Assembly (NCBI GenBank): GCA_950097015.1
Contig: CATNEN010000011.1
Span: 992,001-1,056,000, forward strand
Origin: Macrostomum hystrix
Lineage: Eukaryota > Platyhelminthes > Macrostomidae
Length of the DNA: 64,000 nucleotides
Direction of reading: 5' to 3'
The notes under the pieces are model-generated. The model was not told the origin of the DNA. It saw only the letters and a list, made by a program, of their open reading frames with translations, and did not search any database. Position numbers and translations under genes: made by a program. Below are positions 22,790 through 34,480 of this stretch, piece after piece. Positions within the stretch are counted from its first letter, which is position 1, and every line of letters begins with the position of its first letter.

Positions 22790-24030
22790 AGGATGAGAAT
22801 CCTCACTTTGATGTGGGATGAGAATCCTCACTTTGATGTGGGATGAGAATCCTCACTTTGATGTGGGATGAGAATCCTCACTTTGATGTGGGATGAGAAT
22901 CCTCACTTTGATGTGGGATGAGAATCCTCACTTTGATGGGGGATAAGAATCCTCACTTTGATGTGGGATGAGAATCCTCACTTTGATGGGGGATGAGAAT
23001 CTTCACTTTGATGTGGGATGAGAATCCTCACTTTGATGGGGGATGAGATTCTTCACTTTTATGTGGGATGAGAATCTTCACTTTGATGTGGGATGAGAAT
23101 CCTCACTTTGATGTGGGATGAGAATCCTCACTTTGATGTGGGATGAGAATCCTCACTTTGATGTGGAATGAGAATCCTCACTTTGATGTGGAATGAGAAT
23201 CCTCACTTTGATGTGGGATGAGAATCCTCACTTTAATGTGGGATGAGAATCCTCACTTTGATGTGGGATGAGAATCCTCACTTTGATGTGGAATGAGAAT
23301 CCTCACTTTGATGTGGGATGAGAATCCTCACTTTGATTTGGGATGGGAATCCTCACTTTGATGTGGGATGAGAATCCGCACTTTGGTGTGGGATGAGAAT
23401 CCTCACTTTGATGTGGGATGAGAATCCTCACTTTGATGTGGAATGAGAATCCTCACTTTGATGTGAAATGAGAATCCTCACTTTGATGTGGGATGAGAAT
23501 CCTCACTTTGATGTGGGATGAGAATCCTCACTTTGATGTGGAATGAGAATCCTCACTTTGATGTGGAATGAGAATCCTCACTTTGATGTGGGATGAGAAT
23601 CCTCACTTTGATGTGGGATGAGAATCCTCACTTTGATGTGGGATGAGAATCCTCACTTTGATGTGGGATGAGAATCCGCACTTTGATGTGGGATGAGAAT
23701 CCTCACTTTGATCTGGGATGAGAATCCTCGCTTTGATGTGGGATGAGAATCCTCACTTTGATCTGGGATAAGAATCCTCACTTTGATGTGGGATGAGAAT
23801 CCTCACTTTGATCTGGGATGAGAATCCTCACTTTGATGTGGGATAAGAATCCTCACTTTGATGTGGGATAAGAATCTGCACTTTGATGTGGGATGAGAAT
23901 CCTCACTTTGATGTGGGATAAGAATCTGCACTTTGATGTGGGATGAGAATCCTCACTTTGATGTGGGATAAGAATCTGCACTTTGATGTGGGATGAGAAT
24001 CCTCACTTTGATGTGGGATGAGAATCCTCT
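22790..24030. repeat. 25-bp minisatellite, family shared with 15340-16085
   Basis: About 50 copies around GATGAGAATCCTCACTTTGA followed by TGTGG. The unit differs from the 15340 array at only about three positions. Confidence 0.95.
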
Positions 24031-24704
24031 CTTAAATTTTCTTATATTGGATTTTTGTGAATAATTGCTTTGGTTGTATATAGAAAACCATAATTAGTAT
24101 AGAATGTGAATCCCATTATAAAGTTAAAATAGTACCTTGTGATAAGATTAGAGTCCCATTGTTGTTGCTAAGAAAATAATTACTCCCACTATTTAAATTT
24201 CTAGATAGATCTGGACGACATAAGGAATGAGTTTGGACTTCAATTTAGGATTAGGATCTTCGATTTTTACTAAAACGTGCGATTGAACAATTGGGAGTGA
24301 TAGTTGGAATTAGGCAAAAATTTCCTAATTTGGCTTGACAAATGCAGGCAAAACCAGATAAGACAATAGATTCAGCTACTTCACTTTTTCCGTACAATAA
24401 ATCCATCTCTTTGTCTATACGCCTTGCTTCATCATTGTCAAATTTTGATCTGTTAGTTTTTATCTATTGAATTTGGACAAAGCAAGGGTTGTTTTTTTCT
24501 AGCCTGCTTTAAATCTCTGTCGATCAATCCAGTTAAAGGCCATTTTAGATTTCTCATTGATGAAAGCTTCACTGAATGATCCATGCAGATATGTTCCTTG
24601 TTCTTAAATTAGATTCACCTTTGTCTCAGTATGAAAAATTGTAAAGCGTCTTAGAGCTTAGATAAAGAATATGATGGAAAGAATGAAGAATATTAATTCG
24701 TTGT
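24031..24704. other. no gene recognised
   Basis: AT-rich single-copy sequence between two arrays. Nothing coding was seen. Confidence 0.4.
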
Positions 24705-25090
24705 TGGGTAAGTGTCTGGATTGGCTGCTAGGGTAAGTGTCTAGATTGGTTGCTAGGGTAAGTGTCAAGATTGGTTGCTAGGGTAAGTGTCTAAATTGGT
24801 TGCTAGGGTAAGTGTCTGGATTGGTTGTTAGGGTAAGTGTCTAGATTGGTTGCTAGGGTAAGTGTCAAGATTGGTTGCTAGGGTAAGTGTCTAGATTGGT
24901 TGCTAGGGTAAGTGTCTGGATTGGTTGTTAGGGTAAGTGTCTGGATTGGTTGTTAGGGTAAGTGTCTAGATTGGTTGCTAGGGTAAGTGTCTGGATTGGT
25001 TGTTAGGGTAAGTGTCTAGATTGGTTGCTAGGGTAAGTGTCTAGATTGGTTGCTAGGGTAAGTGTCTAGATTGGTTGCTAGGGTAATTGT
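24705..25090. repeat. 25-bp minisatellite containing GGTAAGTGT
   Basis: About 15 copies around GGGTAAGTGTCTAGATTGG plus TTGCTA. Each unit contains a near-consensus splice donor, AGGGTAAGTGT. Confidence 0.95.
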
Positions 25091-26345
25091 GCTAGATGTG
25101 ATAAGTGTTTTAGGAGCTAGGCTTATTTTTAACAGCTAATATTGTTATATAGTTTAAATTAATGAGCACATTTTCACCTGTGATACAGGCCTAATATACT
25201 ATGAGACTATCCAAGAGTTAGTATTGGATTTATGCATCGATAATACTTGGCATTTATCTCTATTTATCTGCGTTGACTGCCCCCAGCTGCAAATGCCAAT
25301 GTCACTCAAGCTAATGTGTACAGGCAAAGTTTCCTATTCTCAAAGTTGCCGCCTGAAATCAGAAACCATTTGAGCATTCCACGGTGGATAAGCTTCATCC
25401 CCGCCCCACCCAGAACTCGCCGAGACTTTCGTGCCTCGATTAGCATCATTTTTCAAGTTGACATATAACTGGGAGTAGAAAAATTCTAGCTTTGGGATCT
25501 TGTTATCTCTGCTCCGACGAAAATATTGAGCTGCTTTTCTTGAGTAATAAGTACTAGAAAATCCCTGAGAGACGGCTGTTGGTTCCGCCCATCATCTGTT
25601 ACTGTCTGATGAAAAAGTTTTCTTTAAACTATTTTAGCCTACTTCTTCGGCTCTTAGCCGCCATGCTGTCCAAACTTGTGTACAGACGAACGTGACGCGC
25701 GCTGTTTTACATTTTCATATCCAATCCAAAAAATAGTTTCTGGTTTTTATCAAATTTGCTGACATTCGCAGGGACAATCTAAACGTCAGAGCTGATTAAG
25801 AAAAAGGGAAAACGTAAAAGTACAACTGGCTTTATAGCTTCTAGCTGAAAACAGTGAGTGGACAGTGAAATGTTCAAAAGATTCAAATGGATTACTAGAA
25901 ATTTTATCACGCAATTACTGCAGGGCCAAATTCAGCTTCAACTTATAGTTAGCCTAAAAGCAAACAACGTACAGTAAGCTTTCATTGATTTTCATTTTCG
26001 AGTGCCGCATCAAAAGTATAGTTTTTTAGCTCGTAATTGATTTAATTAATAGGTCCTGTGAGATTTGCGACTGATCTACAAGCAGCTAGTGCTAAGCTAC
26101 AAGTGCAGCGTTGACTAATGGAACAAACACTGCAATAGTGGGTAAGGAATTCGCGACAGGTGTTTACGAGTCGTGGATGCACTGTGGATAGACAACACGA
26201 TACGAGCTTCGTTGAAACCAGAACCAGATGCTTGTATCGTGTCATGTCAGGTGCATCAGTTCTCAGAATAGCCATCTACGTGTACATGAAAGCAAGACAA
26301 CACTCATTTTGTCTGGTTTCTGTCACGTCATTGTCACTAAATGGC
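25091..26345. other. gene-free stretch and likely globin 3' UTR
   Basis: No supported exon. The part nearest 26345 lies directly downstream of the minus-strand globin stop and is probably its 3' untranslated region. Confidence 0.4.
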
Positions 26346-26346
26346 G

Positions 26347-27096
26347 TCAGTTGAACTTGTCATTTTCCACCAGCTGTCTACCATCCGCTCGATCGAGCAG
26401 TGGTTGCTCCGCAGCAGCGCTCTTGGCTTCGATAACACCCGACTCTTCGAATCCTTCGCGAAGCTCGCCCAGCACCCAGTCGATGGTCTTCTCGTAGATG
26501 CGCAGCATCGCCGGGGTGCACTTGTCGGCGAGGGTGGCCTGCACGGAGCCAAGAAACGGGTCGCGCATCAGCAGAAAGAAGTCGCCTTTGAAGCCGGTGA
26601 AGTGGCGGTGCCGCCTCCCGGTGGCTCGCAGGCGCTGCTGCATCAGGTCGCGCTTATCAACGTTGACAATGGCCTCGTCCAGCAGGCCCATCACCGTGGC
26701 CGAGTGTCGCTTGAGATCCGGATTGTCGCGAGTCAGCAGGCCGTCCAATCCGTCTGGACTCTCCAGATTAGCGCTGAACTTCTTGAAGATGGCCAGCAGC
26801 AGCGGGTGCTGCTTGAACAGCAGTAGGAACATGTGCACGCCGGCTTTGCAGACTCGGTCGTGCACAAAATTCCACGACGTCCACAACTTGAAGGTCTCCT
26901 GCTGGCTCAGTAGACACTGCGAAGCGTCCCATTCGCGCTCTTCGCCGAGAACCTTGCAGTAGACAAGCTTGCGCTCCTGCTGCTGCTGGTTCGAGTCTTC
27001 GTCCACTGATTTTCCGACATCCTCTGCGGAGCCTTCGCCGGTGGCCTTCAGGCCGCTGCAAAGACCGTTCGATAGTCGCGAACCGGCGCATCCCAT
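26347..27096 (-). CDS. intronless globin, globin-X/neuroglobin-like, probably N-acylated
   Basis: A single open frame of 249 residues with a complete globin fold signature. Phe107 in the IFKKF segment fits the CD1 position. His131 (LKRHSATVM) fits distal E7. His163 (GRRHRHFTG) fits proximal F8, with the FKGDFF FG-corner context and a long H helix ending ELREGF. It is longer than a plain globin, with about 60 extra N-terminal and 35 C-terminal residues. It starts MGCAGS, a myristoylation signal with an adjacent palmitoylatable Cys, as in membrane-bound globin X proteins. Haem binding and membrane attachment are therefore likely; the ligand role (oxygen, NO or redox) cannot be read. No intron interrupts it, unlike its neighbours. 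An acceptor-like TTCTGTACAG lies 23 bases before the ATG on the minus strand. Confidence 0.88.
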   Translation of the reverse strand: MGCAGSRLSNGLCSGLKATGEGSAEDVGKSVDEDSNQQQQERKLVYCKVLGEEREWDASQCLLSQQETFKLWTSWNFVHDRVCKAGVHMFLLLFKQHPLLLAIFKKFSANLESPDGLDGLLTRDNPDLKRHSATVMGLLDEAIVNVDKRDLMQQRLRATGRRHRHFTGFKGDFFLLMRDPFLGSVQATLADKCTPAMLRIYEKTIDWVLGELREGFEESGVIEAKSAAAEQPLLDRADGRQLVENDKFN

Positions 27097-27129
27097 TGTG
27101 AAAGTGCGGCGAGGCTTTACTGTACAGAA

Positions 27130-27904
27130 GAAATTAATTAATTTCAGTTGTTCTCTGCGGTGACTTTAAAGTCTGGGACATTGCCTTATGAAATCCAAGA
27201 CTTCAATTTCATTTGCTCACGCGGTCGCTGCTCTAAGTGAGTCTTGAGTCTCGATCGAGCTCTGTGATTGGGCAGTCCCAAATGCACGCGATCAATCCCC
27301 ATTGCTACTTTGGAAATTACATTTTGACATGCAATGCTAATTATTCCATCCAGTTTGAACTCACAGAATAATTCAATCAAGCCAATAAAGTAGCCAATGA
27401 GCCTATTTCAATACCTGCAGCTTCCTCTTTATCTAACTCATACCCATTCTGTTGCGGATGTTTGAAAAAAAGCATGGGTCCTTTAAAACGGCCCGTTCAA
27501 TGCCCCTTCAAGACACAGGCCGTGCTCTTGAACTAAAAGTACGAATCCAGCCGCGCTGTTTGCTTTACTTTTTTAAACGTAAGTGGATGGATGCACTCTA
27601 TCTACCTCTTGTAAATCTGAAAGCACTCGTTTCAAAAATCCATTTCCGAACTGTTAGTCATAGAGGAGCTGTCACAATTTAGACTTGATGGTTAGAAAAC
27701 TAGATGAAAAAGCTCTGGAACTAAAGCTTAGTAAATGGTTGTTAGTGATCGCTGCTAACATTTTCAGAGCATGCTGACTCTTTTAGCATCGAGTAATTTA
27801 GACTTTAAACATAGAAGTGCACGTTCTTCTAACATACGAGCGTATTACGAGTTATGCACGCTTGCAGATTTCAGTTACTGGAGTCCATAATAATAATTTA
27901 ATAA
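27130..27904. other. no gene recognised
   Basis: 5' flank of the globin gene followed by single-copy sequence. No exon, array or element was seen before the SINE. Confidence 0.35.
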
Positions 27905-28206
27905 TAATTGATTACACCTGCCCCAATCGGGTCAGATGTGCAGCCGACAGCACAGCCGCAGCTATTGCGCGGCGCATCTGAAGGCTGCGTACGGCTGTTC
28001 AGTCCATGGACTGGGGGGGACGCCACACCCACCTTCAATTATCCCAGCTAATGCTGGTACCCGGCCATTTAACAGCTGGGTGAACTGAAGCAATGCAGAG
28101 TTAAGTGTCTTGCTAAAGGACACAAATTGTTCCAGTGGAGACGGGAATCGAACCCCCGACCTTCAAGTCGTGAGTCCGACGCCCTAACCACTAGGCTACA
28201 ACCTCT
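27905..28206 (-). mobile_element. tRNA-derived SINE (family 2), full length
   Basis: Read on the minus strand it starts GTAGCCTAGTGGTTAGGG (A box). GGGGGTTCGATTCCCG (B box) follows, then CCTTTAGCAAGACACTTAAC, CAGTTCACCCAGCTG and CAGTCCATGGACTGAACAG. It ends in an AT-rich ATTATT tail. The tRNA portion is only the head of the element, so this is not a functional tRNA gene. Confidence 0.88.
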
Positions 28207-29599
28207 CTTGGAGTCCATGTTATCAGCAAAACTAACGAAGACTGCACTTAATAAATTGCATGAAAGAAAGTGTATCTGAGAACGAATGAGCCTTACATGC
28301 ACTCCATGCAAATAAAATAATTGGAAATTTTCGGTCATGCACTGCAAATGATCAAAAGCATGCATTTTTTCCCGAGAAGTCTGAAGAAAAAACTTCTCCT
28401 GGGAATTAATTTGATTCGTTGAACGGCGAATACGAACAGAAAGTCATCCAATTCTACCGTACTCATTATACAAATTGTATGTAAAGCACTTTAAAGAGAT
28501 ATACATGCATAATCTGTTGAACGACCATTAAGCATTTTTTTGTTAAAACGCTCTCACGTTCTCTTAATATAAACTTGATTAAAACAGTCTCCAGGGCGGA
28601 ACGTGGAACAAGTGGTGGAACGATTCAAACTTTTGAACGAGTGCAGTTTCTCGATTCTTAATTTCTATTTCCTTTTAATTAGTATCTGCATGCAGGCGCT
28701 TCTCAGCTGTGTATATATTCTTCCTTCGTCATTCAAGAGTATAGTTGCTGGCTTGACAGGGTCGTCATCACAAACCCGCTATTACTGAGTAAATTACATG
28801 TAATTACTGAGCGGAGAATCATTATAAACAAATGAGGAAAATACCTGCCTTCATTTTTCGTTGAGTGCTGTATAGATTTCAAGGCCGGTACATCAGTTGA
28901 AAAATAATTTGTCAGGAACATCTGTTGGATTAATATGATTTGGCAGATTTATCAAAACTGTTTCTTTATATATACAGCTGTATGTGACAATAGTTACAAA
29001 CGATTTTGAAAATATTATACATATAAGTCTGTATATTTTATATAGTTCTTTGAACGTGCAGTGAGTCTAGCAGGTTGCTTTTGTTACCAAAATGCTTGTG
29101 TTTTTTGTTTTTTTGTGTGCACATTCTGAGCTATGAAAAGTAAAACAAAATTCGCATATCTACATCTAGCCACGTTTTTATAATGGAAAATATGGTTTTT
29201 CTTTGAAAACTTGTCGCTACTTCGTACTATGTGACATATCGGCATTTCTTCTGCACCCCTAAATTGCAGTCCGAGCTCGTATGAGTATGTATTATTGACG
29301 AGAGTTATTGATTGAAGTCGCGAGGCCTAATTGATATTATTGAATCCGTCCAGAAAGTGAGACTATAATAATGTATCAATGAGATGTTTAAAAGCGTGGA
29401 TTTGTTTTGATGCGAATTCGTTGATTGATTCAGTGAACTCTTTGCGGCTGGATGCATTGGGCCACTAGTGAAACCTATAGCTCGTTTCGAAACATTCGTT
29501 ATGGTTAATTGATGAAAAAGCAACTTAAGAGGGTAATAATTTTTCTGAACAATGTAGTAAATGTAAAAATGTCCTTTCCTGTTCCTTCCCCTTCCCATG
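28207..29599. other. no gene recognised
   Basis: AT-rich single-copy sequence. Short frames on both strands have no domain or splice support. Confidence 0.35.
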
Positions 29600-30190
29600 C
29601 CCTAATGACACATACCCTCTTACCTTGAGACTTCACCCAACCAATCACTGCATGCATGGCGATCCAAACCACGTGATCTGCAGGCTGTCTGGTAACCAGG
29701 TCAAGGTCGGGCGGATCATGCGGTCACGGCGTGCGCTTGACTCTGACTCTATAGAAAGGAATCGCGCGCGCCCCTTTCTAGACAATTAACCTTGTAAGTT
29801 TACCTTCGCCTCCCTCGTTCTAACTCTGCATGGTACTTCACCTAGCTTCGTTAACCGCCCGAAGATACCTTCGTCGTCAGCAGTACCTCGTTCTGCTTGC
29901 GAGACTCATCGTGTAACTGTCTTTGCCCATCTAAGAGACATCTTCGTCTATTTGAAATATTTGTCCTTTTTCCTTTGTCCACCTGTGCCTAAATGAGAAC
30001 TCTCAGTCTCTCTGAGTGATTCGGCAACATCCGGCGACGGCGCATCGCGTCGTTTCGATTTCATCGATTTCGGCGCTCTAGTACGCCTGAGGTTACTTCA
30101 ACCGGGATCGCCCTACATCGGTCGTGAACCCTTAACGCCACCTGACTCTCATGTTTTGGTATTTGCCTTTACGCGTGCTGCCAATCTGAT
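29600..30190. other. GC-richer island with TATA motif, possible solo LTR or promoter
   Basis: This block of about 590 bp is clearly less AT-rich than its flanks. It holds CTCTATAGAAAGG followed by a GC-rich CGCGCGCGCCCC run near 29765. No open frame of note. The size and a TATA-like centre fit a solo long terminal repeat, but I could not find matching target duplications. A promoter for an unseen gene is the alternative. Confidence 0.3.
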
Positions 30191-30799
30191 AGTACCCTTT
30201 AATCTCTCAAAGCGTTGATCTCTATTTTCTCACCGTTTTAAATATGTTTTGTATAACAGTTTTAATTACTGACCAAAATGCAACAATTACGTTGAGAGCA
30301 AAAATTAGGTAAGAAGGGTATTAATTCTAATTCTAAGGTAGGACTCAAACTCAATCTTTAATTCTGCTATAATCACTTCCTTCTCTGCTTATGGTGTGGA
30401 GTGCAGTGAGTATTTTGTGCAACTGCTGCAGAACCAAGAATGTGATTGCGAGACAAACATATATAGAAAATTAATTCAATTAAGGATATACAGGGCTGAA
30501 GTCCTTCGACAGTTAGACGGACACTTGCAGTAGGGCTAGCATGCAGAGCCTTGACGTCAAATGTAATTCTAATCGTATGTAATATAGTATTATTCTTTTA
30601 GACTATTAGAAACGATCGAACTAATGTGTTCCTCCTAAGTTGTAATATATATTCTGCGAATTAAGTTTGAATTTGCAGATATGCATGGAATCCGAGCCTT
30701 AACCTGCTGTGCGATGCTATATATATATAATGTATTTTAATGTATGTATTTTAAATTATACAGCTATACAGCTATACACATATACAGCAGCACATATAC

Positions 30800-30915
30800 A
30801 TGCAGCAAATTAAGCCAGAGATCGAGATTTCGAGGCAGTCATTATATAAATTATGATTTTTAAAATATAAAAATGAGTGTATCGAAATCTCGATCTCTGG
30901 CTTAATTTGCTGCAT
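30800..30915. repeat. perfect 34-bp inverted repeat, 48-bp loop
   Basis: Arms 30800-30833 and 30882-30915 are exact reverse complements, containing AATTAAGCCAGAGATCGAG and its inverse. The spacer is AT-rich. Transcription in either direction would give a long perfect hairpin. Confidence 0.9.
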
Positions 30916-31868
30916 CACAAAAACCCCGTTGCAATGTTCACCTCTCTTGCTGCCCGTTTTATTCACTGAAAATACCTTAGAGTCATGATCTTCGGCCATG
31001 GACTTTGACCGTTTAACCATGCAACACTTTTGAGAGCGGAATTAAGCCCAATTTCGTCAGCGGCGATAATTATATTTGTCGGATGCCTGCTCGGGAGCAG
31101 AAAAATTTTTTGGTTTTGTAAAAATTACATTACAAATGAAATACGATGCGTTGTATTTTTTTACTGTGTCTTGTTCTGGAACAGTGGAACTGCAATTATT
31201 CTTGATTGGAACGGATGCTCGTGCAAATGCTTTTGTCTTCGTCGAGCATTTTTTCACTTGCCTTATCGGCTACTCATAGAAGAACAATAATGTACGTAAA
31301 ACAAAACATAATGTCGAATTTAAAGCTAATGAATTAAGTTTGTAAATTTTAATGCTAAGTATAAGGATCTTTTGGTTTACTGATTACTCACAATGACGCA
31401 GAGATTTAAAATAATTTATTTCCACAAGAATAAAACAGAACTGATGTAGAAAGTTCTGACATTCTCCGATTCTCTGATAGTAAGCTGTTTTAAGTATGGA
31501 AATTAATATAGTGTTCAGCCGTTTTAATACTTTTTTGTCCAGGTCTTAGTTTTTTAGTTGAATAGTGTCTAGATCTGTGGCAGATAAATGGATAATTCTA
31601 AGTTGTCTACATGATTAAATTAAATCATGTAGCCGTAGGCTACTGCTACAGGTTATACTTAGGAAAAGGGTAACTAGGCTTTCTTATTAATTTCTAGTAA
31701 AATTTATTCTTCATTTCTAATAACCATTCTAATAACGATTCGAAGAGAATGACGAGATCTAATTTCTAATAACCTAAAAACCATTTCTAATTGTGTAAAA
31801 ATCATTTCTAATTAAGTAATTCTTATTGATTAAGAATTAAAAACTTCTCCTTTCTGACGTTCTCTCGA
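30916..31868. other. no gene confidently recognised
   Basis: Contains modest frames on both strands (minus 30772-31020, plus 31030-31290) with no family resemblance. The minus frame crosses the 34-bp inverted repeat. I treat these as chance. Confidence 0.3.
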
Positions 31869-31876
31869 GTCTTGAT

Positions 31877-32544
31877 CAGGGGCTGATTTAGGTACGAGGC
31901 TTGACTGCCCCTTAAAAATTTGTTCATGGATTTATGGTGGCATGGTGCCCCTGAAGCATTGACTGGGGCCCCTAGCCCTAATGGCATCATTTGTGCTTAG
32001 CATGTCCAGATATCCCTAAGCCTAAGCCTAAAGGGGTGATTGGCGCCCCTAATGGGGTGGTTATTGGGTACCTGGACACTTCGTCATCTTACAACTTTGT
32101 CATCCACGTGACGATCTATCCAATATCTCAGAGGGTGGATGAAGAAGAGACTTAGACTTGTGGACACTTCGTCATCTATAAAACAAAAGTCTTCAAAGTT
32201 AGAACAGAACCACCCCTCCCCACCTCCTCACATTGTGTTGGCACCTATCTTTCAACTCTTAAAATGAAATCAGTTTTGACACCTCTTTTTGGCATTTTAA
32301 GATGTGAAGTGTGTTCACACCTTTGCCCCACCACCCCACCCTCATTTTATTGATTGCTTATTTGTTATTAGTAGGGCCTACCTAGATGATGAACTGACCA
32401 AAATTTAAAGCATGCCAATTGGCTGGATGACGAAGTTGTAAGATGACGAAGTGTCTAGGATCTGGTTGTTGCCCCCTTCTGTGTCCCATAAGCGCCCCCT
32501 GATGTCCAATCAGCCACCAAACATAATTCCTGTATCTACAACTG
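31877..32544. mobile_element. hAT-type non-autonomous element with nested insertion
   Basis: Ends CAGGGGCTGATTTAGG and, inverted, CAGTTGTAGATACAGG. It is flanked by a perfect 8-bp duplication GTCTTGAT at 31869-31876 and 32545-32552. Its ends resemble those of the MITE at 17854-18126, so the two probably belong to one family. No transposase is visible. Confidence 0.88.
32071..32459. mobile_element. nested MITE with 35-bp terminal inverted repeats
   Basis: Arms 32071-32105 and 32425-32459 are inverse copies with two mismatches, built on GACACTTCGTCATCTTACAA. An extra direct copy of TGGACACTTCGTCATCT occurs at 32161. A clear target duplication was not identified, so the superfamily is open. Confidence 0.8.
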
Positions 32545-32552
32545 GTCTTGAT

Positions 32553-33956
32553 ATTATATTTTATGCCAGTTCCTATAGGCCTAGTGAGCTAGCTGAATTT
32601 CCAATTCTATAGGCCTAAGATTACACTTAAACATGATTTTTTAAATATTGTATTTAATTTTTGCAGGCCATCTACCTACATGGTTTGTGCTACATAGGCC
32701 ATGCCCATGCACCACAATGTAATTTAAAATTGACCAGTTGTTTTCCATGAAATCCTGAAAAGCAATAAGCTCCCAGCCATGGGTAATAGCTTACCCTGGT
32801 AACAAATGATCTGATTTGATCATGCTGATCTGGTGATAAAGTTAAATATGGTATTTAATGTAAAAAAGCAAAATGTTGAAGTGTTGAACTAATTATACTT
32901 TTTTTATTTAATAAATCTAGCTGTTTTCATATTCAATGTTTGTCTGAGCATTTATTTCATAGAATTGAGAGTAATTTAAAATCACAAAAGTGTGCCATGT
33001 CTATGCATATACATGTTTATGTAAATTTAAGTTTAACTTGTGACAGACCCAAGAGAAAACAAAACATACAAACAAAATGCACAGACCTGTAGACTGTATT
33101 TGAGTGTGTGTAAAATATTGCCCAATATAGTTTTTAATTTTAATAAAATTTAGTACAATAAAGAAAAGTTATTGTATAGTAACTGTGAGTCATTTAAATT
33201 CATGTACCTAAAGTTGTTGATACTGAAGTGATTGTTACCAAAATGGCTATTACCAAAGTGGATTATATTCCAGCCAGGTCAGACACTGAGGTAGCCAGCA
33301 GGATTTATGAAAAACAGAAGCATGAACTTGTGCTTAAGTGTGCTAGTCTTCTTATAGGGGCTATACTAAAAATGAAAAGCTTGTGGTGGTGTCTGCTGTG
33401 TTCACTTTTCCATGAGAAAAAAACAGCTGAAGCAATTTTTACCATTCTTTTGCCAAAAGATGCCACATTTTCCAACAATGGTACACAACTTTTTGCTAAA
33501 AAATTGCTTCATTCTAAATGGGACAAAAGTTCCAAAAACATGCTTTTTTGCCTAATTTTTCAATGTTCAAACCATCTTGGCCTATTGAGAATTTCAATGA
33601 CTGCAGCTGAATTGGAATTGCATCATCAACTTGTGTACCCTAGCTGACTGAATTAGAAGCCTACACAATCTGGACACAAATTTGAAATAAATTTACACAA
33701 CCTACCTAAGTGTACTCTATTTGTACAAAGCCAGAACTTCAAGAATTCATTTTATAAGGCTAATTTTTGCATCAACAATCCAACAGTCGGAGTAGCCAAT
33801 GTGTAGGCACTAGGATAGGCTAGGCTAGGTGAAGTGTCCCTGGTTCGACTCTGCACTGCATCAAATATTTAAACTAATTGTCAGTCAGTAGTGATGGATG
33901 CAAAGCAAATTATTTTTATTTTGAAAATAAAGGGGAAACTTTTAATTCACTTTTGG
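32553..33956. other. AT-rich stretch with one unassigned frame
   Basis: Nothing recognisable except the open frame at 33243-33647, described separately. Confidence 0.35.
33243..33647 (+). CDS. hypothetical open frame, unrecognised
   Basis: 134 codons from the first ATG, in AT-rich surroundings. The protein is Lys/Leu-rich with no motif I recognise, and the codon use is unlike the GC-rich exons of the certain genes. It may be a decayed transposon frame or chance. No function is proposed. Confidence 0.15.
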   Translation: MAITKVDYIPARSDTEVASRIYEKQKHELVLKCASLLIGAILKMKSLWWCLLCSLFHEKKTAEAIFTILLPKDATFSNNGTQLFAKKLLHSKWDKSSKNMLFCLIFQCSNHLGLLRISMTAAELELHHQLVYPS

Positions 33957-34105
33957 ATGGCAAAACCAGAGTTTGAATCATGGCAAAACCAGAGTTTGAA
34001 TCATGGCAAAACCAGAGTTTGAATCATGGCTAAACCAGAGTTTGAATCATGGCTAAACCAGAGTTTGAATCATGGCAAAACCCGAGTTTGAATCATGGCA
34101 AAATT
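33957..34105. repeat. 23-bp minisatellite, six copies
   Basis: Copies around AACCAGAGTTTGAATCATGG with little divergence. Confidence 0.93.
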
Positions 34106-34199
34106 TTTCTATTGTCATTGAACTGAATTCTCTACATTTTGATTTTTTTTCTTATAGTGTCATAATGATATATTTTTGTATGATAATAATTTTGCCCAA

Positions 34200-34480
34200 C
34201 ATACATGCGCAACACCCGGCCGACCCGGCCGAACCGGCCGGGTGAAACGAGGGCCAAGCAAGGTAAGTCGCAAAAACCAATCGACCAAGCGCCAAAAAAT
34301 CAAAGGGGGGACCAAGGGACAAAAAAGGAAGGCGTGAAGAAAAGGAAAAAGGGGAGAGAAAAAGAGAGCAAATGAGAGCAAACTAAGTCGTAAATAGAGC
34401 AATGAAACGAACTAAGTCGCAAATGAGAGCAAAAACTAAGTTGCAAGGCCGGCTAAGATTTGGGAGGTTGCGCATGTATG
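34200..34480. mobile_element. MITE with 14-bp TIRs and 8-bp target duplication
   Basis: Ends CATACATGCGCAAC and GTTGCGCATGTATG are exact inverse copies. They are flanked by perfect 8-bp direct repeats TTGCCCAA (34192-34199, 34481-34488). The 8-bp duplication fits hAT or P superfamily elements, and CA-starting ends are closer to P. The interior is purine-rich with repeated ACTAAGTCG words and no coding capacity. Confidence 0.88.

Noticed and set aside
19150-25090. Regularly spaced repeats that could suggest a CRISPR array
   Set aside because: Units are directly abutting without unique spacers, and the genome is clearly eukaryotic.
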